This document shows positions 8,110 to 16,870 of a stretch of DNA of 64,000 nt, one piece after another. The position numbers were made by a program, and so were the translations under genes. This stretch comes from Kitasatospora acidiphila (lineage in GTDB: Bacteria > Actinomycetota > Actinomycetes > Streptomycetales > Streptomycetaceae). The notes beneath the pieces were generated by a model. The model saw only the letters and a list, made by a program, of their open reading frames with translations, did no database searches and had not been told where the DNA came from. The stretch spans positions 1,426,001 through 1,490,000 of the forward strand of contig NZ_VIGB01000003.1 of the NCBI RefSeq assembly GCF_006636205.1, in the 5' to 3' direction. Each line of letters opens with the position of its first letter. Position 1 is the first letter of the stretch.

Positions 8110-9237
8110 CTACTCCACGTGCTGCCCAGACGCTATCGCGACCAACCGGGCGGCCTTGAGCTCCGTCTCGTCCCATTCGCGTTCGGGGTCGGAGCCCCAG
8201 GTGATGCCCGCGCCGGTGCCGAAGCGCAGCGACGGGCCCGCCGGATCGGCCCGGTCGATCCAGAACGTGCGGATGCCGACGGCGAGTTCGGCCCGCTGCC
8301 GGTCCGCGTCGACCCAGCCGACGGCGCCGCAGTAGGGGCCGCGCGGGGCGGTCTCCAGGGCGTCGATGATGCGCAGCGCACTGGACTTGGGGGCACCGGT
8401 GACCGAGCCGGGCGGGAAGCTGGCGGCGAGCAGTTCGGGCCAGCCGGCGCCGTCGCGCAGGGTGCCCTCGACGGTGGAGACCAGGTGCACCAGCCCGGGG
8501 TGCTTCTCGACCACGCAGAGGTCGGGCACCGTGATGCTGCCGGTGGCGCAGGCCCGGCCGAGGTCGTTGCGGACCAGGTCCACGATCATCACGTTCTCGG
8601 CGCGGTCCTTCTCGAGCAGGTCGTGCTCGGTGCGGCCGGTGCCCTTGATCGGGCCGGAGGAGACGGTCCGGCCGGTGCGCTGCAGGTAGAGCTCCGGGGA
8701 GGCGGTGGCGATCTCGATGCCGTGCTCGGGGAGGCGAATCGTTCCGGCATAGGGGGCCGGGTTGCCGAGGGCGAGCAGGGCGGTGAGGGCGTCGATGTCG
8801 CTGTGCGCGGGGTCGGGGTCGGGCAGCGGCGCGCTGAGCACCCGGCACAGGTTGGCCTGGTAGACCTCGCCGGCCGCGATGTGTTCGCGGATCCGGCGGA
8901 CTCCGGCGGTGTAGGCGGCGCGGTCCAGCGAGCTGTGCCAGCTGTCCGGGTGCGGGCCCTGCCAGCGCGGGCCCATGGGGGCACGCCCCCAGCCTGGCGG
9001 CCGGGAGGGACCCCCACCCGGCCGGAGGCTGGGGGAGGGCGCGGGCACCGGGTCGGGACGCACCTCGGCGAAGCGGGCGCAGGTCAGGCGGCCCTCGAAG
9101 TCGTGGGCGACGGCCCACCAGCCCTCGGTGTCCAGGGCCGCGGGGTCGTGGCTGACCTCGAGGAGTCCGGTGGCGAGCCGACCGCCGAAGCGGGCCATCG
9201 GCTGCTCGGGACCGATCGGGAGACTGGCGTGGGACAC
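8110..9237 (-). CDS. pabB: Chorismate-binding aminodeoxychorismate synthase component I
   Basis: A 375-aa chorismate-utilising enzyme. Conserved blocks run in order: GEVYQANLCR, SPELYL, the SSGPIKGTGRR-like loop, ENVMIVDLVRNDLGR and SFPPGSVTGAPK, then the YCGAVGW block near the C-terminus. With PabC downstream it should make aminodeoxychorismate from chorismate; the glutaminase component is not in this window. It is shorter at the N-terminus than classical PabB. Residues about 67-88 (PSLRPGGGPSRPPGWGRAPM) are encoded by a GC-rich palindromic repeat inserted in frame and have no counterpart in the family. Confidence 0.87.
   Translation of the reverse strand: MSHASLPIGPEQPMARFGGRLATGLLEVSHDPAALDTEGWWAVAHDFEGRLTCARFAEVRPDPVPAPSPSLRPGGGPSRPPGWGRAPMGPRWQGPHPDSWHSSLDRAAYTAGVRRIREHIAAGEVYQANLCRVLSAPLPDPDPAHSDIDALTALLALGNPAPYAGTIRLPEHGIEIATASPELYLQRTGRTVSSGPIKGTGRTEHDLLEKDRAENVMIVDLVRNDLGRACATGSITVPDLCVVEKHPGLVHLVSTVEGTLRDGAGWPELLAASFPPGSVTGAPKSSALRIIDALETAPRGPYCGAVGWVDADRQRAELAVGIRTFWIDRADPAGPSLRFGTGAGITWGSDPEREWDETELKAARLVAIASGQHVE
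8974..9040. repeat. GC-rich palindromic element inside pabB (copy 1)
   Basis: The element contains CATGGGGGCACGCCCCCAG at one edge and the inverse-oriented GGAGGCTGGGGGAGGG at the other, so it can fold into nested hairpins. Its reverse complement matches the element at 13185-13275 over CTCCCCCAGCCT-CGGCCGGG and CTGGGGGCGTGCCCCC. It stays in frame within pabB. Confidence 0.75.
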
Positions 9238-9422
9238 GGTGCTCCTGCGGGCGGGTGGGGGGTGGGGGTGATTCGAAGTCTAGGGCGGTGACCAGGCCTG
9301 GAACGGTGAGGTGGGCGGCACGCTGCGGGAACGGAATTTGAGCTGGCCGAGGTTTCCGCTAAAGTTCAACACGTCGCCGGGAAACGGAGCCGCAGAAAAG
9401 CGGCGAAGGTCCTGGAAGACAG

Positions 9423-9495
9423 GCGGACGTGGCTCAGTTGGTAGAGCATCACCTTGCCAAGGTGAGGGTCGCGAGTTCGAATCTCGTCGTCCGCT
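9423..9495 (+). tRNA. tRNA-Gly (anticodon GCC)
   Basis: 73 nt. Acceptor GCGGACG pairs with CGTCCGC, the anticodon loop is TTGCCAA (GCC), and the T-loop is TTCGAAT. No encoded CCA. First gene of a six-tRNA cluster. Confidence 0.96.
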
Positions 9496-9530
9496 CGACG
9501 GAGGAACAGCAAGATCGTTCTTCCTGATAT

Positions 9531-9555
9531 GGTTCAGCTGCGGTTCGGCTGAACC
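9531..9555 (+). other. 8-bp hairpin between tRNA-Gly and tRNA-Cys
   Basis: GGTTCAGC at 9531-9538 pairs with GCTGAACC at 9548-9555 across a 9-nt loop. It may be a processing signal or weak terminator in the tRNA cluster. Confidence 0.4.
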
Positions 9556-9564
9556 GCGTTGCCT

Positions 9565-9635
9565 GGTGGAGTGGCCGAGAGGCGAGGCAACGGCCTGCAA
9601 AGCCGTGTACACGGGTTCAAATCCCGTCTCCACCT
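9565..9635 (+). tRNA. tRNA-Cys (anticodon GCA)
   Basis: 71 nt. Acceptor GGTGGAG pairs with CTCCACC, the anticodon loop is CTGCAAA (GCA), and the T-loop is TTCAAAT. No encoded CCA. It lies between tRNA-Gly and the tRNA-Val array. Confidence 0.95.
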
Positions 9636-9667
9636 CCAACAGTCCTCGGTTCGCCGAGTGACTGCCC

Positions 9668-9739
<72 letters not shown>

Positions 9740-9777
9740 CCGACGCCGGCCCTGGGTTGGGCTGGACAGTTGAACAG

Positions 9778-9849
<72 letters not shown>

Positions 9850-9889
9850 CGGTCATCCACCTGCGATGACGTGCAGCACAGTTGGACAG

Positions 9890-9961
<72 letters not shown>

Positions 9962-10002
9962 CGGTCACTCGACTCGGGGTGACGTGCACAACGTCCCAAC
10001 TG

Positions 10003-10074
<72 letters not shown>

Positions 10075-10080
10075 CCAACG

Positions 10081-10111
10081 AAGGCCGGATCCGCACTGCG
10101 GGTCCGGCCTT
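10081..10111 (+). terminator. Terminator of the tRNA cluster
   Basis: Arms 10081-10094 and 10098-10111 form a 14-bp stem (one T-G pair) with loop ACT, 6 bp after the last tRNA. The stem starts AAGGCCGGA and ends TCCGGCCTT. Confidence 0.8.
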
Positions 10112-10633
10112 CGGCGTTGTACGAGGCGCTTCGGCGTTGCCGGCCGGCGGTGCCGTGGTCGGGCGCCCTCACCGACGTCCGACCACGGCACTCGTGGCCG
10201 CCGGAGCCCGGCACCCTGCCGCCCGGCCGGGGAGTGTCCCCGTGCGGCGCCTGCCTCCGGCCGGCACCCGCTCCCTGTCCCCTGGGAGCCGGTGCCCTCC
10301 TCACAGCGGCCGCCGTCCGGCCGGTCGCTGTCCCTGGGATCAACGGTAGGGCCGGGCACGCTCGGTGGCGTCATGCCTCGGTCTCGTCCTGAAGGCATCC
10401 GCGAGGATGACGATCACACCTGGGGACTACGTCTTGGGGCGGACGGCCCGACGCGGTGCCCCTCAGGGACAACCCTGATGCGAGGAGTCGGACAATCCCA
10501 TAGGCGGCTCGGTGTTGCGTATCAGCACACCGCAGCCGACGTTCCGTAAGCTGTGCCCTGCAGGAACTGACGATGCCCCAACACCCGGGGCCCTTCTCAC
10601 GGGTTGCCCACCTGACGGGCCGACGGGACAGAC
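10112..10633. other. Gene-free region before the kinase gene
   Basis: About 520 bp with no supportable gene. A perfect 13-bp inverted repeat, GTGCCGTGGTCGG (10150-10162) and CCGACCACGGCAC (10179-10191), may be a second terminator or an operator. The kinase promoter should lie in the less GC-rich stretch around 10400-10560, but I cannot assign it. Confidence 0.4.
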
Positions 10634-12613
10634 ATGGGCATGATGCGGCTGAGGCGTGAGGACCCCCGCATCGTCGGCCCGTACCGCCTGCACCGGCGAC
10701 TCGGCGCCGGCGGGATGGGTGTGGTGTACCTGGGATCGGACCGCAAGGGCCAGCGGGTGGCCCTGAAGCTGATCCGGGCCGAGCTCGCCGAGGACGCGGA
10801 GTTCCGCACCCGGTTCGCCCGCGAGGTCGCGGCCGCCTCCCGGATCCGGGCCGGCGCCACCGCGCGGGTGGTCGGCTCGGACATCGAGGCGGACCGCCCG
10901 TGGCTGGCCACCGCCTACGTGCCCGGTCCGTCGCTCTACAAGCGGGTGGGCGACGAGGGCCCGCTGGCCTGGCCGGAGGTGGCCCGGATCGGTGCCGCAC
11001 TGGCCGACGGCCTGGTCAAGGTGCACGAGGCCGGGGTGGTGCACCGGGACCTGAAGCCGTCCAACATCCTGCTCTCCCCCAAGGGTCCGCGGATCATCGA
11101 CTTCGGCATCGCCTGGTCGCGCGGCGCCAGCACGCTCACCCACGTCGGCACCGCGGTCGGCTCCCCCGGGTTCCTGGCGCCCGAGCAGGTGCGCGGCGCC
11201 GCGGTCACCCCGGCCACCGACGTGTTCGCCTTCGGGGCGACGCTGGCCTACGCGCTCACCGGTGACACGCCGTTCGGCTCGGGCGCCTCGTCGGAAGTGA
11301 TGCTCTACCGGGTGGTGCACGAGGAGCCGGACCTGTCCGAGGTCCCGCCCGTGCTGGCCCCCCTGCTGCGCGCCTGCCTGGCCAAGGAGCCGCTGGACCG
11401 CCCCGGCGCCTCGCACCTGCACGAGCGGCTGAGCGAGCTGGCGGCCCGGGCCGGGGGCGGCGGGCGGGCCCGCAGCGCCTCGCCGGTGCCGACGCCCGCA
11501 CCGCGCCCCCGCGAGCAGGGCCTGACGCCCGCCGAGGCGGCGGCGCGCGAGGCCGCGCGGGCGGAGCGGGTGGCCCGGGAATCGGAGGAGGCCCGCGCGC
11601 TGGGCCGGCCGCGGTTCGCGCGCTCGCAGCCGGGGCCCGGGCCGGGCCCGTCGGCCGGGCAGGGCCGCCCGGCACCCGGCCCGCGGCCGCAGCGCCCGGC
11701 CGGTGCCGAGGCGACCGCGCGGCTGGCCCGACCGCGTCCCGAGGGCGCCGCCCGGCCGGCCCCGGCGCGGGATCGCCAGCACACCCCGCCGCCCGGTCGC
11801 GGACCGGCGGCGCGGCGGCGGCTGCTGCGGCAGCGCCTGGTGGTCTTCATCACGGTGACCATCGGGGTGGCGCTGGCGATCGCCGCCGCACAGGGCTGCC
11901 AGAACCGGCAGGCGCGCGGGCTGCCGCCGCCGGTGGTGAGCACGGCCCCGACCGCGTCGTCCGGTTCGGTCGGCTCGTCCGGTTCGGTCGGCTCGTCCGG
12001 CGCGTCGGCCGGTTCAGCCCCGGCGGGTGGCGCGGCCCCGGCGATCGGGCTGTCGGCGGACGGCGCCCAGCCGTCGGCGCCGGGTGCCGCGCCGCTCGCG
12101 CGGGCCAGCGGCGCCACCGGGAGCCCGAGCAGCCCGCTGCCGGGCGGCTTCGGACCGGCCGGCGGGCCGGTGCCGGTGGCGGACTGGCCGAACCGCAGCT
12201 ACCCGGACCCGGCGGGCGGCCCCGCGATCCAGTTGCAGAACGGGCAGTCGACGGGCCAGCCGCCGGTCGGCCTGACGGCCGTGATGCCGGCCCGCTACCG
12301 GGGCGCGCCCGCCGAGGCAGTGGTGCTGCGGCGGACCGAGGGCTCGGTGCCGGTCGACCTGGTGGAGCTGTTCACCTTCAACGGCGACACGCCGACGCTG
12401 GCCACGGCCCGCACCTCGACCGCCGACCCGTCCTCGACGGCCACATGGCGGCTGGAGGAGGGCGCCCTGGTGCGGGAGGAGCGGGTCCCCCAGACCGGCG
12501 CGACGGCCACCACGCGGTATGCGGTGCGCGGCGACGGCTCGCTGGAGGAGTCCTGGCCCGGCGCCGGGATCTCGGGCGGCACCGGGCTGGGCTCGCCCAG
12601 CTCCGCGCCCTAG
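10634..12613 (+). CDS. PknB-type membrane serine/threonine protein kinase
   Basis: A 659-aa receptor-like kinase. The cytoplasmic Hanks-type domain (about residues 15-275) has the Gly loop LGAGGMGVVYLG, catalytic Lys in VALKLIRAE, HRDLKPSN, DFG in IIDFGIA and an APE-like LAPEQ motif, so it should be active. A juxtamembrane Arg/Ala/Pro-rich linker (about 280-395) leads to a single membrane segment near residues 400-420 (VVFITVTIGVALAIAAA). The outside portion starts with Ser/Gly repeats (SSGSVGSSGSVGSSG) and ends in a compact domain of unknown type; no PASTA repeats are present. Ligand and substrates are unknown. ATG at 10634 has a weak GGGA site; ATGs at 10640 and 10643 are alternatives. Confidence 0.9.
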   Translation: MGMMRLRREDPRIVGPYRLHRRLGAGGMGVVYLGSDRKGQRVALKLIRAELAEDAEFRTRFAREVAAASRIRAGATARVVGSDIEADRPWLATAYVPGPSLYKRVGDEGPLAWPEVARIGAALADGLVKVHEAGVVHRDLKPSNILLSPKGPRIIDFGIAWSRGASTLTHVGTAVGSPGFLAPEQVRGAAVTPATDVFAFGATLAYALTGDTPFGSGASSEVMLYRVVHEEPDLSEVPPVLAPLLRACLAKEPLDRPGASHLHERLSELAARAGGGGRARSASPVPTPAPRPREQGLTPAEAAAREAARAERVARESEEARALGRPRFARSQPGPGPGPSAGQGRPAPGPRPQRPAGAEATARLARPRPEGAARPAPARDRQHTPPPGRGPAARRRLLRQRLVVFITVTIGVALAIAAAQGCQNRQARGLPPPVVSTAPTASSGSVGSSGSVGSSGASAGSAPAGGAAPAIGLSADGAQPSAPGAAPLARASGATGSPSSPLPGGFGPAGGPVPVADWPNRSYPDPAGGPAIQLQNGQSTGQPPVGLTAVMPARYRGAPAEAVVLRRTEGSVPVDLVELFTFNGDTPTLATARTSTADPSSTATWRLEEGALVREERVPQTGATATTRYAVRGDGSLEESWPGAGISGGTGLGSPSSAP

Positions 12614-12970
12614 GCGAACACCGCCGCCGGGCGGTCGGACCGGCCGCACCTCTTGAGGTGTTGGCGCTCGGGGTTGTGCGCCGGGCGGACGCACCCACCA
12701 GGCCCGCAGGTGTCCCCGTCGAGCTGGGCGGTGGGGAGCCGGCGGCGCGGGGGCGGCGCTCCGGGTTCGGGGCGCTCGCGCTGGTGGGCGGGGTGGTGGC
12801 ACCGTACGGGCAGCTGCTGCCGGCGCTGCGCATCGGGTCGCCGAGGGGAGGGCGGCGGCCTGTGACGTGGCCGCCCATCCCGCCCGGTCGGCGCTGCTGC
12901 CGCCGGCGGTGCCGCCCGACTGCCGCCCGACATCTTCTGACTGTCAGTCATGGGTGGCACACTCTGCGGC
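12614..12970. other. Gene-free region after the kinase
   Basis: About 355 bp, very GC-rich. Several frames are open but none has family-like sequence or a good ribosome site. I see no clear hairpin terminator. Confidence 0.35.
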
Positions 12971-14023
12971 ATGGAACGGATCCCGCCCGACCCAGCAGCC
13001 AACCCCGACCGGCACCGCGCCGAAAACCAGCGACAGTTGCGCGAGTTCGCCGAGAGCCCGCCCTATCCGGTGCACGGACTGCGGCGCCCGGTCGTGGTGC
13101 CCGCGATCCTGGGCGCCTGGGAGACCTTCAACGGCCGGACGACCATGGTGTGCCTGTCCTACGGCTGGTGCAGCGATGCCGCGGAGCCTCCCCCAGCCTT
13201 CGGCCGGGCGGGGGCCCCTCCCGGCCTCCCCCGGCCTCCGGCCGGGGGGACCCCCATGGCTGGGGGCGTGCCCCCGTACATCCGGGTCGACACCGGCCCG
13301 CCGGGCAGCGCCGGTGAGCCGGCCGATCTGCTGGGTGTGCTGCTGGAGTGGTCGGGTGGGCCGGCCGGGGTCGAGCCGGTCCACGGGCGAATAGCGCAGG
13401 GCGAGTTGTGCGTGCTGGGCGACGTCTGGGCGCTGCGGCTGGCGGTCGACGGGCAGGCGGTCACGGTGCTCGGCCGGGGCGTCGACCCGGCGGACGTGGA
13501 GCTGGGGCCGGTGGGCGACCTGCTCCCGTACGTGGTCGAGCGCGACCGGTTGCTGGCGCAGCTCTGCTCGGCGCGGTCGGCGCTACCGGAGCCGGAGTTG
13601 GCGCCGGCCCACGGGATCGCGGCGGTGCGGGTCTTCCTGGAGACCTTCGTGCCGGGCGGCCCGGATGCCGCCGGGTCCTATGGCGCGCTGGCCCGGCGGG
13701 CGGTGGCCGAGCTGGAGGGGGTGCTGCGCTGCGGCCCGGTCCGGGCCAAGTACCTGGTCTACTCGATGGTCAACCAGATCACCGAACTGCGGCAGTCGGT
13801 GCCCTGGTTCAGTGCGCCGGACGGGCCGCGGGCGGCGGCCGTGGAGGAGTTGCTGCGCCATCTGGTGCTGGGCCAGCCGGTGGCCAGCGAGCCGGCCCAA
13901 CTGCTCTGGGAGCAGTACTGGTCGGCCCAGCAGCGGGCCGCCGACGCGGACTTCGACTGGCTGTACGGGCTGTGGGTCGAAGCCTGGACGGATTGGGCTC
14001 AGGAGCGCGAACGGGCCGACTGA
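12971..14023 (+). CDS. Conserved-looking protein of unknown function
   Basis: A 350-aa soluble protein that I do not recognise. The N-terminus is charged (MERIPPDPAANPDRHRAENQ), the middle is beta-rich, and the C-terminal third is helical with many Trp/Leu/Arg (YSMVNQITELRQSVPWF, LLWEQYWSAQQRAADADFDWL). No signal peptide or membrane segment is seen. Residues about 72-102 (start PPPAFGRAGAPPG) are Pro/Gly-rich and encoded by a palindromic repeat also found in pabB, so they are probably not part of the original fold. ATG 12971 was chosen over an in-frame ATG at 12950; neither has a strong ribosome site. Confidence 0.65.
   Translation: MERIPPDPAANPDRHRAENQRQLREFAESPPYPVHGLRRPVVVPAILGAWETFNGRTTMVCLSYGWCSDAAEPPPAFGRAGAPPGLPRPPAGGTPMAGGVPPYIRVDTGPPGSAGEPADLLGVLLEWSGGPAGVEPVHGRIAQGELCVLGDVWALRLAVDGQAVTVLGRGVDPADVELGPVGDLLPYVVERDRLLAQLCSARSALPEPELAPAHGIAAVRVFLETFVPGGPDAAGSYGALARRAVAELEGVLRCGPVRAKYLVYSMVNQITELRQSVPWFSAPDGPRAAAVEELLRHLVLGQPVASEPAQLLWEQYWSAQQRAADADFDWLYGLWVEAWTDWAQERERAD
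13185..13275. repeat. GC-rich palindromic element inside an unknown gene (copy 2)
   Basis: Opposite in orientation to the element in pabB. It shares CTCCCCCAGCCT, CGGCCGGGNGGGGG, CCTCCCGGCC and CTGGGGGCGTGCCCCC, but holds an extra internal palindrome of about 27 bp (CCCCCGGCCTCCGGCCGGGG). It is translated in frame. Confidence 0.75.
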
Positions 14024-14156
14024 CGGCCGAATATGAGTGTCCGTCACTTTCCGTTGGCGCGATGTTCGCCCGGAGCACTGTTCCGGCGGCTGTACTGGCG
14101 CGTAACATCCGGGCAGCCCGATCAGCGGAACCACCGGCCAACCGAAAGGGAACTCC

Positions 14157-15914
14157 ATGTCCTCGATCAACCGCCGCCAGTTCCTGCGTAGGACGGGCCT
14201 GGCCGGCCTCTCCGCCGGGGCGGCACTGTCCCTGGCCGGCAGCCCCTTCGCCTCGGCCGCCGGCCTCGACCGGGCGCTCGCGCTGAGCGCCCGCCGGGCC
14301 GTGCGGGTCGGTGGCACGACCCTGGAGCAGGTGGCCACCCCCAGCGGCGGCGCGGCCGGCTACCAGCGGCTGGCGGCCGGTCCGGGCTGGCCGCTGGTGG
14401 TGCGCGGCGAGCTCGCCGCCGCGCAGTCCGGCCGGGACGACCGCCGCACCGCGCTGGCCAGCTTCGTCCAGTTCACTGACATGCACCTGACTGACACCGA
14501 GTCGCCGATGCGCTTCGAGTTCCTGGGCCACCTGGACGACGCCGCGTGCCGCCCGCAGGAGACGCTGACCGTGCGCGGCGCCTCGGCACTGGTCGAGCGG
14601 GTCAATGCGCTCGGCTCCGGCCCGTACACCGGCATGCCGTTCAACCTGGTGGTGACCACCGGCGACAACACCGACAACCACGAGCAGATCGAGCTGGACT
14701 GGTACCTGTCGGTGATGAGCGGCGGTCTGATCACCCCGAACAGCGGTGACCCCGACCGCTACGAGGGCGTGCAGAACTCCGGCGACCCCGCCTACTGGAA
14801 CCCCGAGCTGGCCTTCCAGGACACCTACAAGCAGGCCGGATTCCCGCAGCTCCCGGGGTTCCTGACGGCCGCCGGCCGCACCTTCCGCGCCCCCGGTCTG
14901 ACGATGCCGTGGTACACGACGGTCGGCAACCACGACGACAGCATCGTGGGCACCCTGCCCGACCTCGGGCTACTGGGCGACGTCTACACCGGCAACCGCA
15001 AGCTCGAAGGCGTCAACGCGGCGGACGCGGCCCAGATCTTCGCCCTGTTCAAGACCGACCCGGCGGGCGCGCTGCTGAAGATCGGCCAACTGCTGGGCGA
15101 CGCCAACCTGGTGCGCCAGGTCACCCCGGACGACCGGCGCAAGCCGTTCACGCCCAAGAGCTTCGCGCAGGCCCACCTCGACCCCGCCGTCACCGGCCCG
15201 GGCCCGTTCGGCCACGGCTTCACCGCCGACGCCGCCGCCAGCGGCGACCTCTACTACACCTTCCCGATCGCGGACGGCGTGGTCGGCATCAGCGTGGACA
15301 CCACCAACATGGCCGGGTGGGCGGACGGTTCGATCGGCACCGCCCAACTGCACTGGCTGGAGCACCAGTTGCAGGCGCACAGCGGCCACTGGTACGACAC
15401 CGACGGCAATGTGGTGCGCGGCGGGGCGGGCGGCGACTACATCATGGTCTTCAGCCACCACACCAGCACCACCATGGGCAACCTGCTGCCCGACCCGCGC
15501 AACATCTTCGACGGGCGCCACAACGGCAGCGAGCTGGTCACGCTGCTCCAGCGCTACCCCAACGTGGTCGCCTGGGTGAACGGCCACACCCACATGAACC
15601 AGATCACCGCGCACGGCCACGCCGTGCCCGAGCGGTCGTTCTGGGAGGTCAACACGGCTTCGCACATCGACTTCCCGCAGCACGCCCGGGTCATCGAGCT
15701 CGCCGACAACGGCGACGGCACCATCTCGCTGTTCACCACGCTGATCGAGTCCGCCGCCCCCTACGCGACGAGCTTCGACGATACCTCGGACACCAACCTG
15801 GCCGCGCTCTACCGCGAGCTGTCCTACAACGACCCGTTCGCCAAGCCGGCTGCCAAGATCGGCACTTCGCTCGACCACAACACCGAGCTGCTGCTGGCCA
15901 AGCCGAGTCGCTGA
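14157..15914 (+). CDS. Tat-exported metallophosphoesterase (TIGR03767-like)
   Basis: A 585-aa secreted calcineurin-fold phosphoesterase. The N-terminus has the twin-arginine motif NRRQFLRR, a hydrophobic stretch and an ASA-A type cleavage region near residue 35. Metal-ligand motifs follow in order: TDMHL (DxH) near 105, GDNTDN near 170, GNHDDS near 260, FSHHT near 435 and NGHTHMN near 475. Length and order fit the actinobacterial TIGR03767 family. It should hydrolyse a phosphoester outside the membrane after folding with its metals in the cytoplasm. The substrate is unknown; phosphate scavenging is the simplest guess. GAAAGG lies before the ATG. Confidence 0.88.
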   Translation: MSSINRRQFLRRTGLAGLSAGAALSLAGSPFASAAGLDRALALSARRAVRVGGTTLEQVATPSGGAAGYQRLAAGPGWPLVVRGELAAAQSGRDDRRTALASFVQFTDMHLTDTESPMRFEFLGHLDDAACRPQETLTVRGASALVERVNALGSGPYTGMPFNLVVTTGDNTDNHEQIELDWYLSVMSGGLITPNSGDPDRYEGVQNSGDPAYWNPELAFQDTYKQAGFPQLPGFLTAAGRTFRAPGLTMPWYTTVGNHDDSIVGTLPDLGLLGDVYTGNRKLEGVNAADAAQIFALFKTDPAGALLKIGQLLGDANLVRQVTPDDRRKPFTPKSFAQAHLDPAVTGPGPFGHGFTADAAASGDLYYTFPIADGVVGISVDTTNMAGWADGSIGTAQLHWLEHQLQAHSGHWYDTDGNVVRGGAGGDYIMVFSHHTSTTMGNLLPDPRNIFDGRHNGSELVTLLQRYPNVVAWVNGHTHMNQITAHGHAVPERSFWEVNTASHIDFPQHARVIELADNGDGTISLFTTLIESAAPYATSFDDTSDTNLAALYRELSYNDPFAKPAAKIGTSLDHNTELLLAKPSR

Positions 15915-15917
15915 CGG

Positions 15918-15967
15918 ACCGCCGGGTTCCGCCGGTGGCGGCGAGGAACCGCCGCCGGCGGCGGTCA
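15918..15967. terminator. Imperfect hairpins between convergent genes
   Basis: Nested inverted repeats: GGTTCC (15926-15931) with GGAACC (15946-15951), plus GACCGCC against GGCGGTC at the outside. Located between the phosphoesterase and methyltransferase stops. Confidence 0.5.
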
Positions 15968-16776
15968 GCTGACGCGCGGCCGGGTCGCGTAGAAGGCCAC
16001 GGCTGACGCGGCCGCCACATTGAGGGAGTCGACGCCGGCGTCCATCGGGATGCGGACGTGCGCGTCGACCGCGGCGAGGGTGCCGGGTGCGATGCCGTCG
16101 CCCTCGGTGCCGAAGACCAGGGCGAGCCGCTCGTCGTCGCGCGCGGCCAGTTCGTCGAGGGTGATCGCCTGGTCGCTGAGGCAGAGCGCGGCCACCGCGA
16201 AGCCCGCCGAGCGGAAGGTCTCGATGCTCCCGGGCCAGGACTCCAGCCTGGTCCACGGCACCTGGAAGACCGCACCCATCGAGACCTTCACGGACCGCCG
16301 GTAGAACGGATCGGCACAGCGCGGGGTGAGCAGCACCGCGTCGACGCCGAGGGCGGCCGCGTTCCTGAAGGCGGCCCCGATGTTGGCGTGGTCGACGATG
16401 TCCTCGAACACGGCGACCCGCCGGGCGCCGGCCAGCAGCTCGGCCGCGGCCGGCAGCGGCTCGCGGGCCATCGAGGCGAGCGCGCCGCGGTGCACGTGGT
16501 AGCCGGTGACCTGTTCGGCCAGGGCCGGCTCCACCACGTGCACCGGCGCGTCGGCCTCGGCGATGACGTCCGCCATCACGGTCAGCCACTTGGGGGTGAG
16601 CAGCATCGACCGCATCCGGTAGCCGGCCGCCAGGGCCCGCCGGATGACCTTCTCGCCCTCGGCGATGAACAGGCCCTCGGCGGGCTCGCGGCGCCGGCGC
16701 AGCTCGACGTCGGTCAGGCCGGTGTAGTCGGCGAGCCGGGGTCGGCGGGATCGGTGACGGTGTCGGGCTGGGACAT
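15965..16776 (-). CDS. TrmH/SpoU-family RNA methyltransferase, frameshifted near its start
   Basis: A SAM-dependent 2'-O-ribose methyltransferase of the SPOUT/TrmH class. An uninterrupted 216-aa frame (15965-16615) carries the knot motifs: DIVDHANIGAAFRNAAALG (motif 1), LVFGTEGDGI (motif 2) and IPMDAGVDSLNVAAASAV (motif 3). The substrate-binding N-terminus lies upstream but in another frame. From ATG 16776 the sequence reads MSQPDTVTDPADP, then must shift to LADYTGLTDVELRRRREP to join the rest. One missing C in the run of four G/C at 16738-16741 explains this exactly and restores about 270 aa. Either a sequencing error or a recent mutation. The RNA target is unknown. Confidence 0.85.
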
Positions 16777-16779
16777 GAC

Positions 16780-16870
16780 GGGCTTTCGGTCGGTCGCGGG
16801 CTTTCGAGCCGGTCGCGGGCTGTCAGGCGGTCGCGGGCTTTCGGTCGGTCCGGGCTTTCAACCGGTCTGG
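16780..16870. repeat. Tandem array at the cobA stop codon (5 units of 17-19 bp)
   Basis: Five imperfect units starting GGGCTTTC and ending CGGTC or CGGTCGC, at 16780, 16798, 16817, 16835 and 16852. The last unit contains the cobA stop (TCA at 16858-16860) and its final codons. The array fills the whole gap to the start codon of the next gene. Confidence 0.85.
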
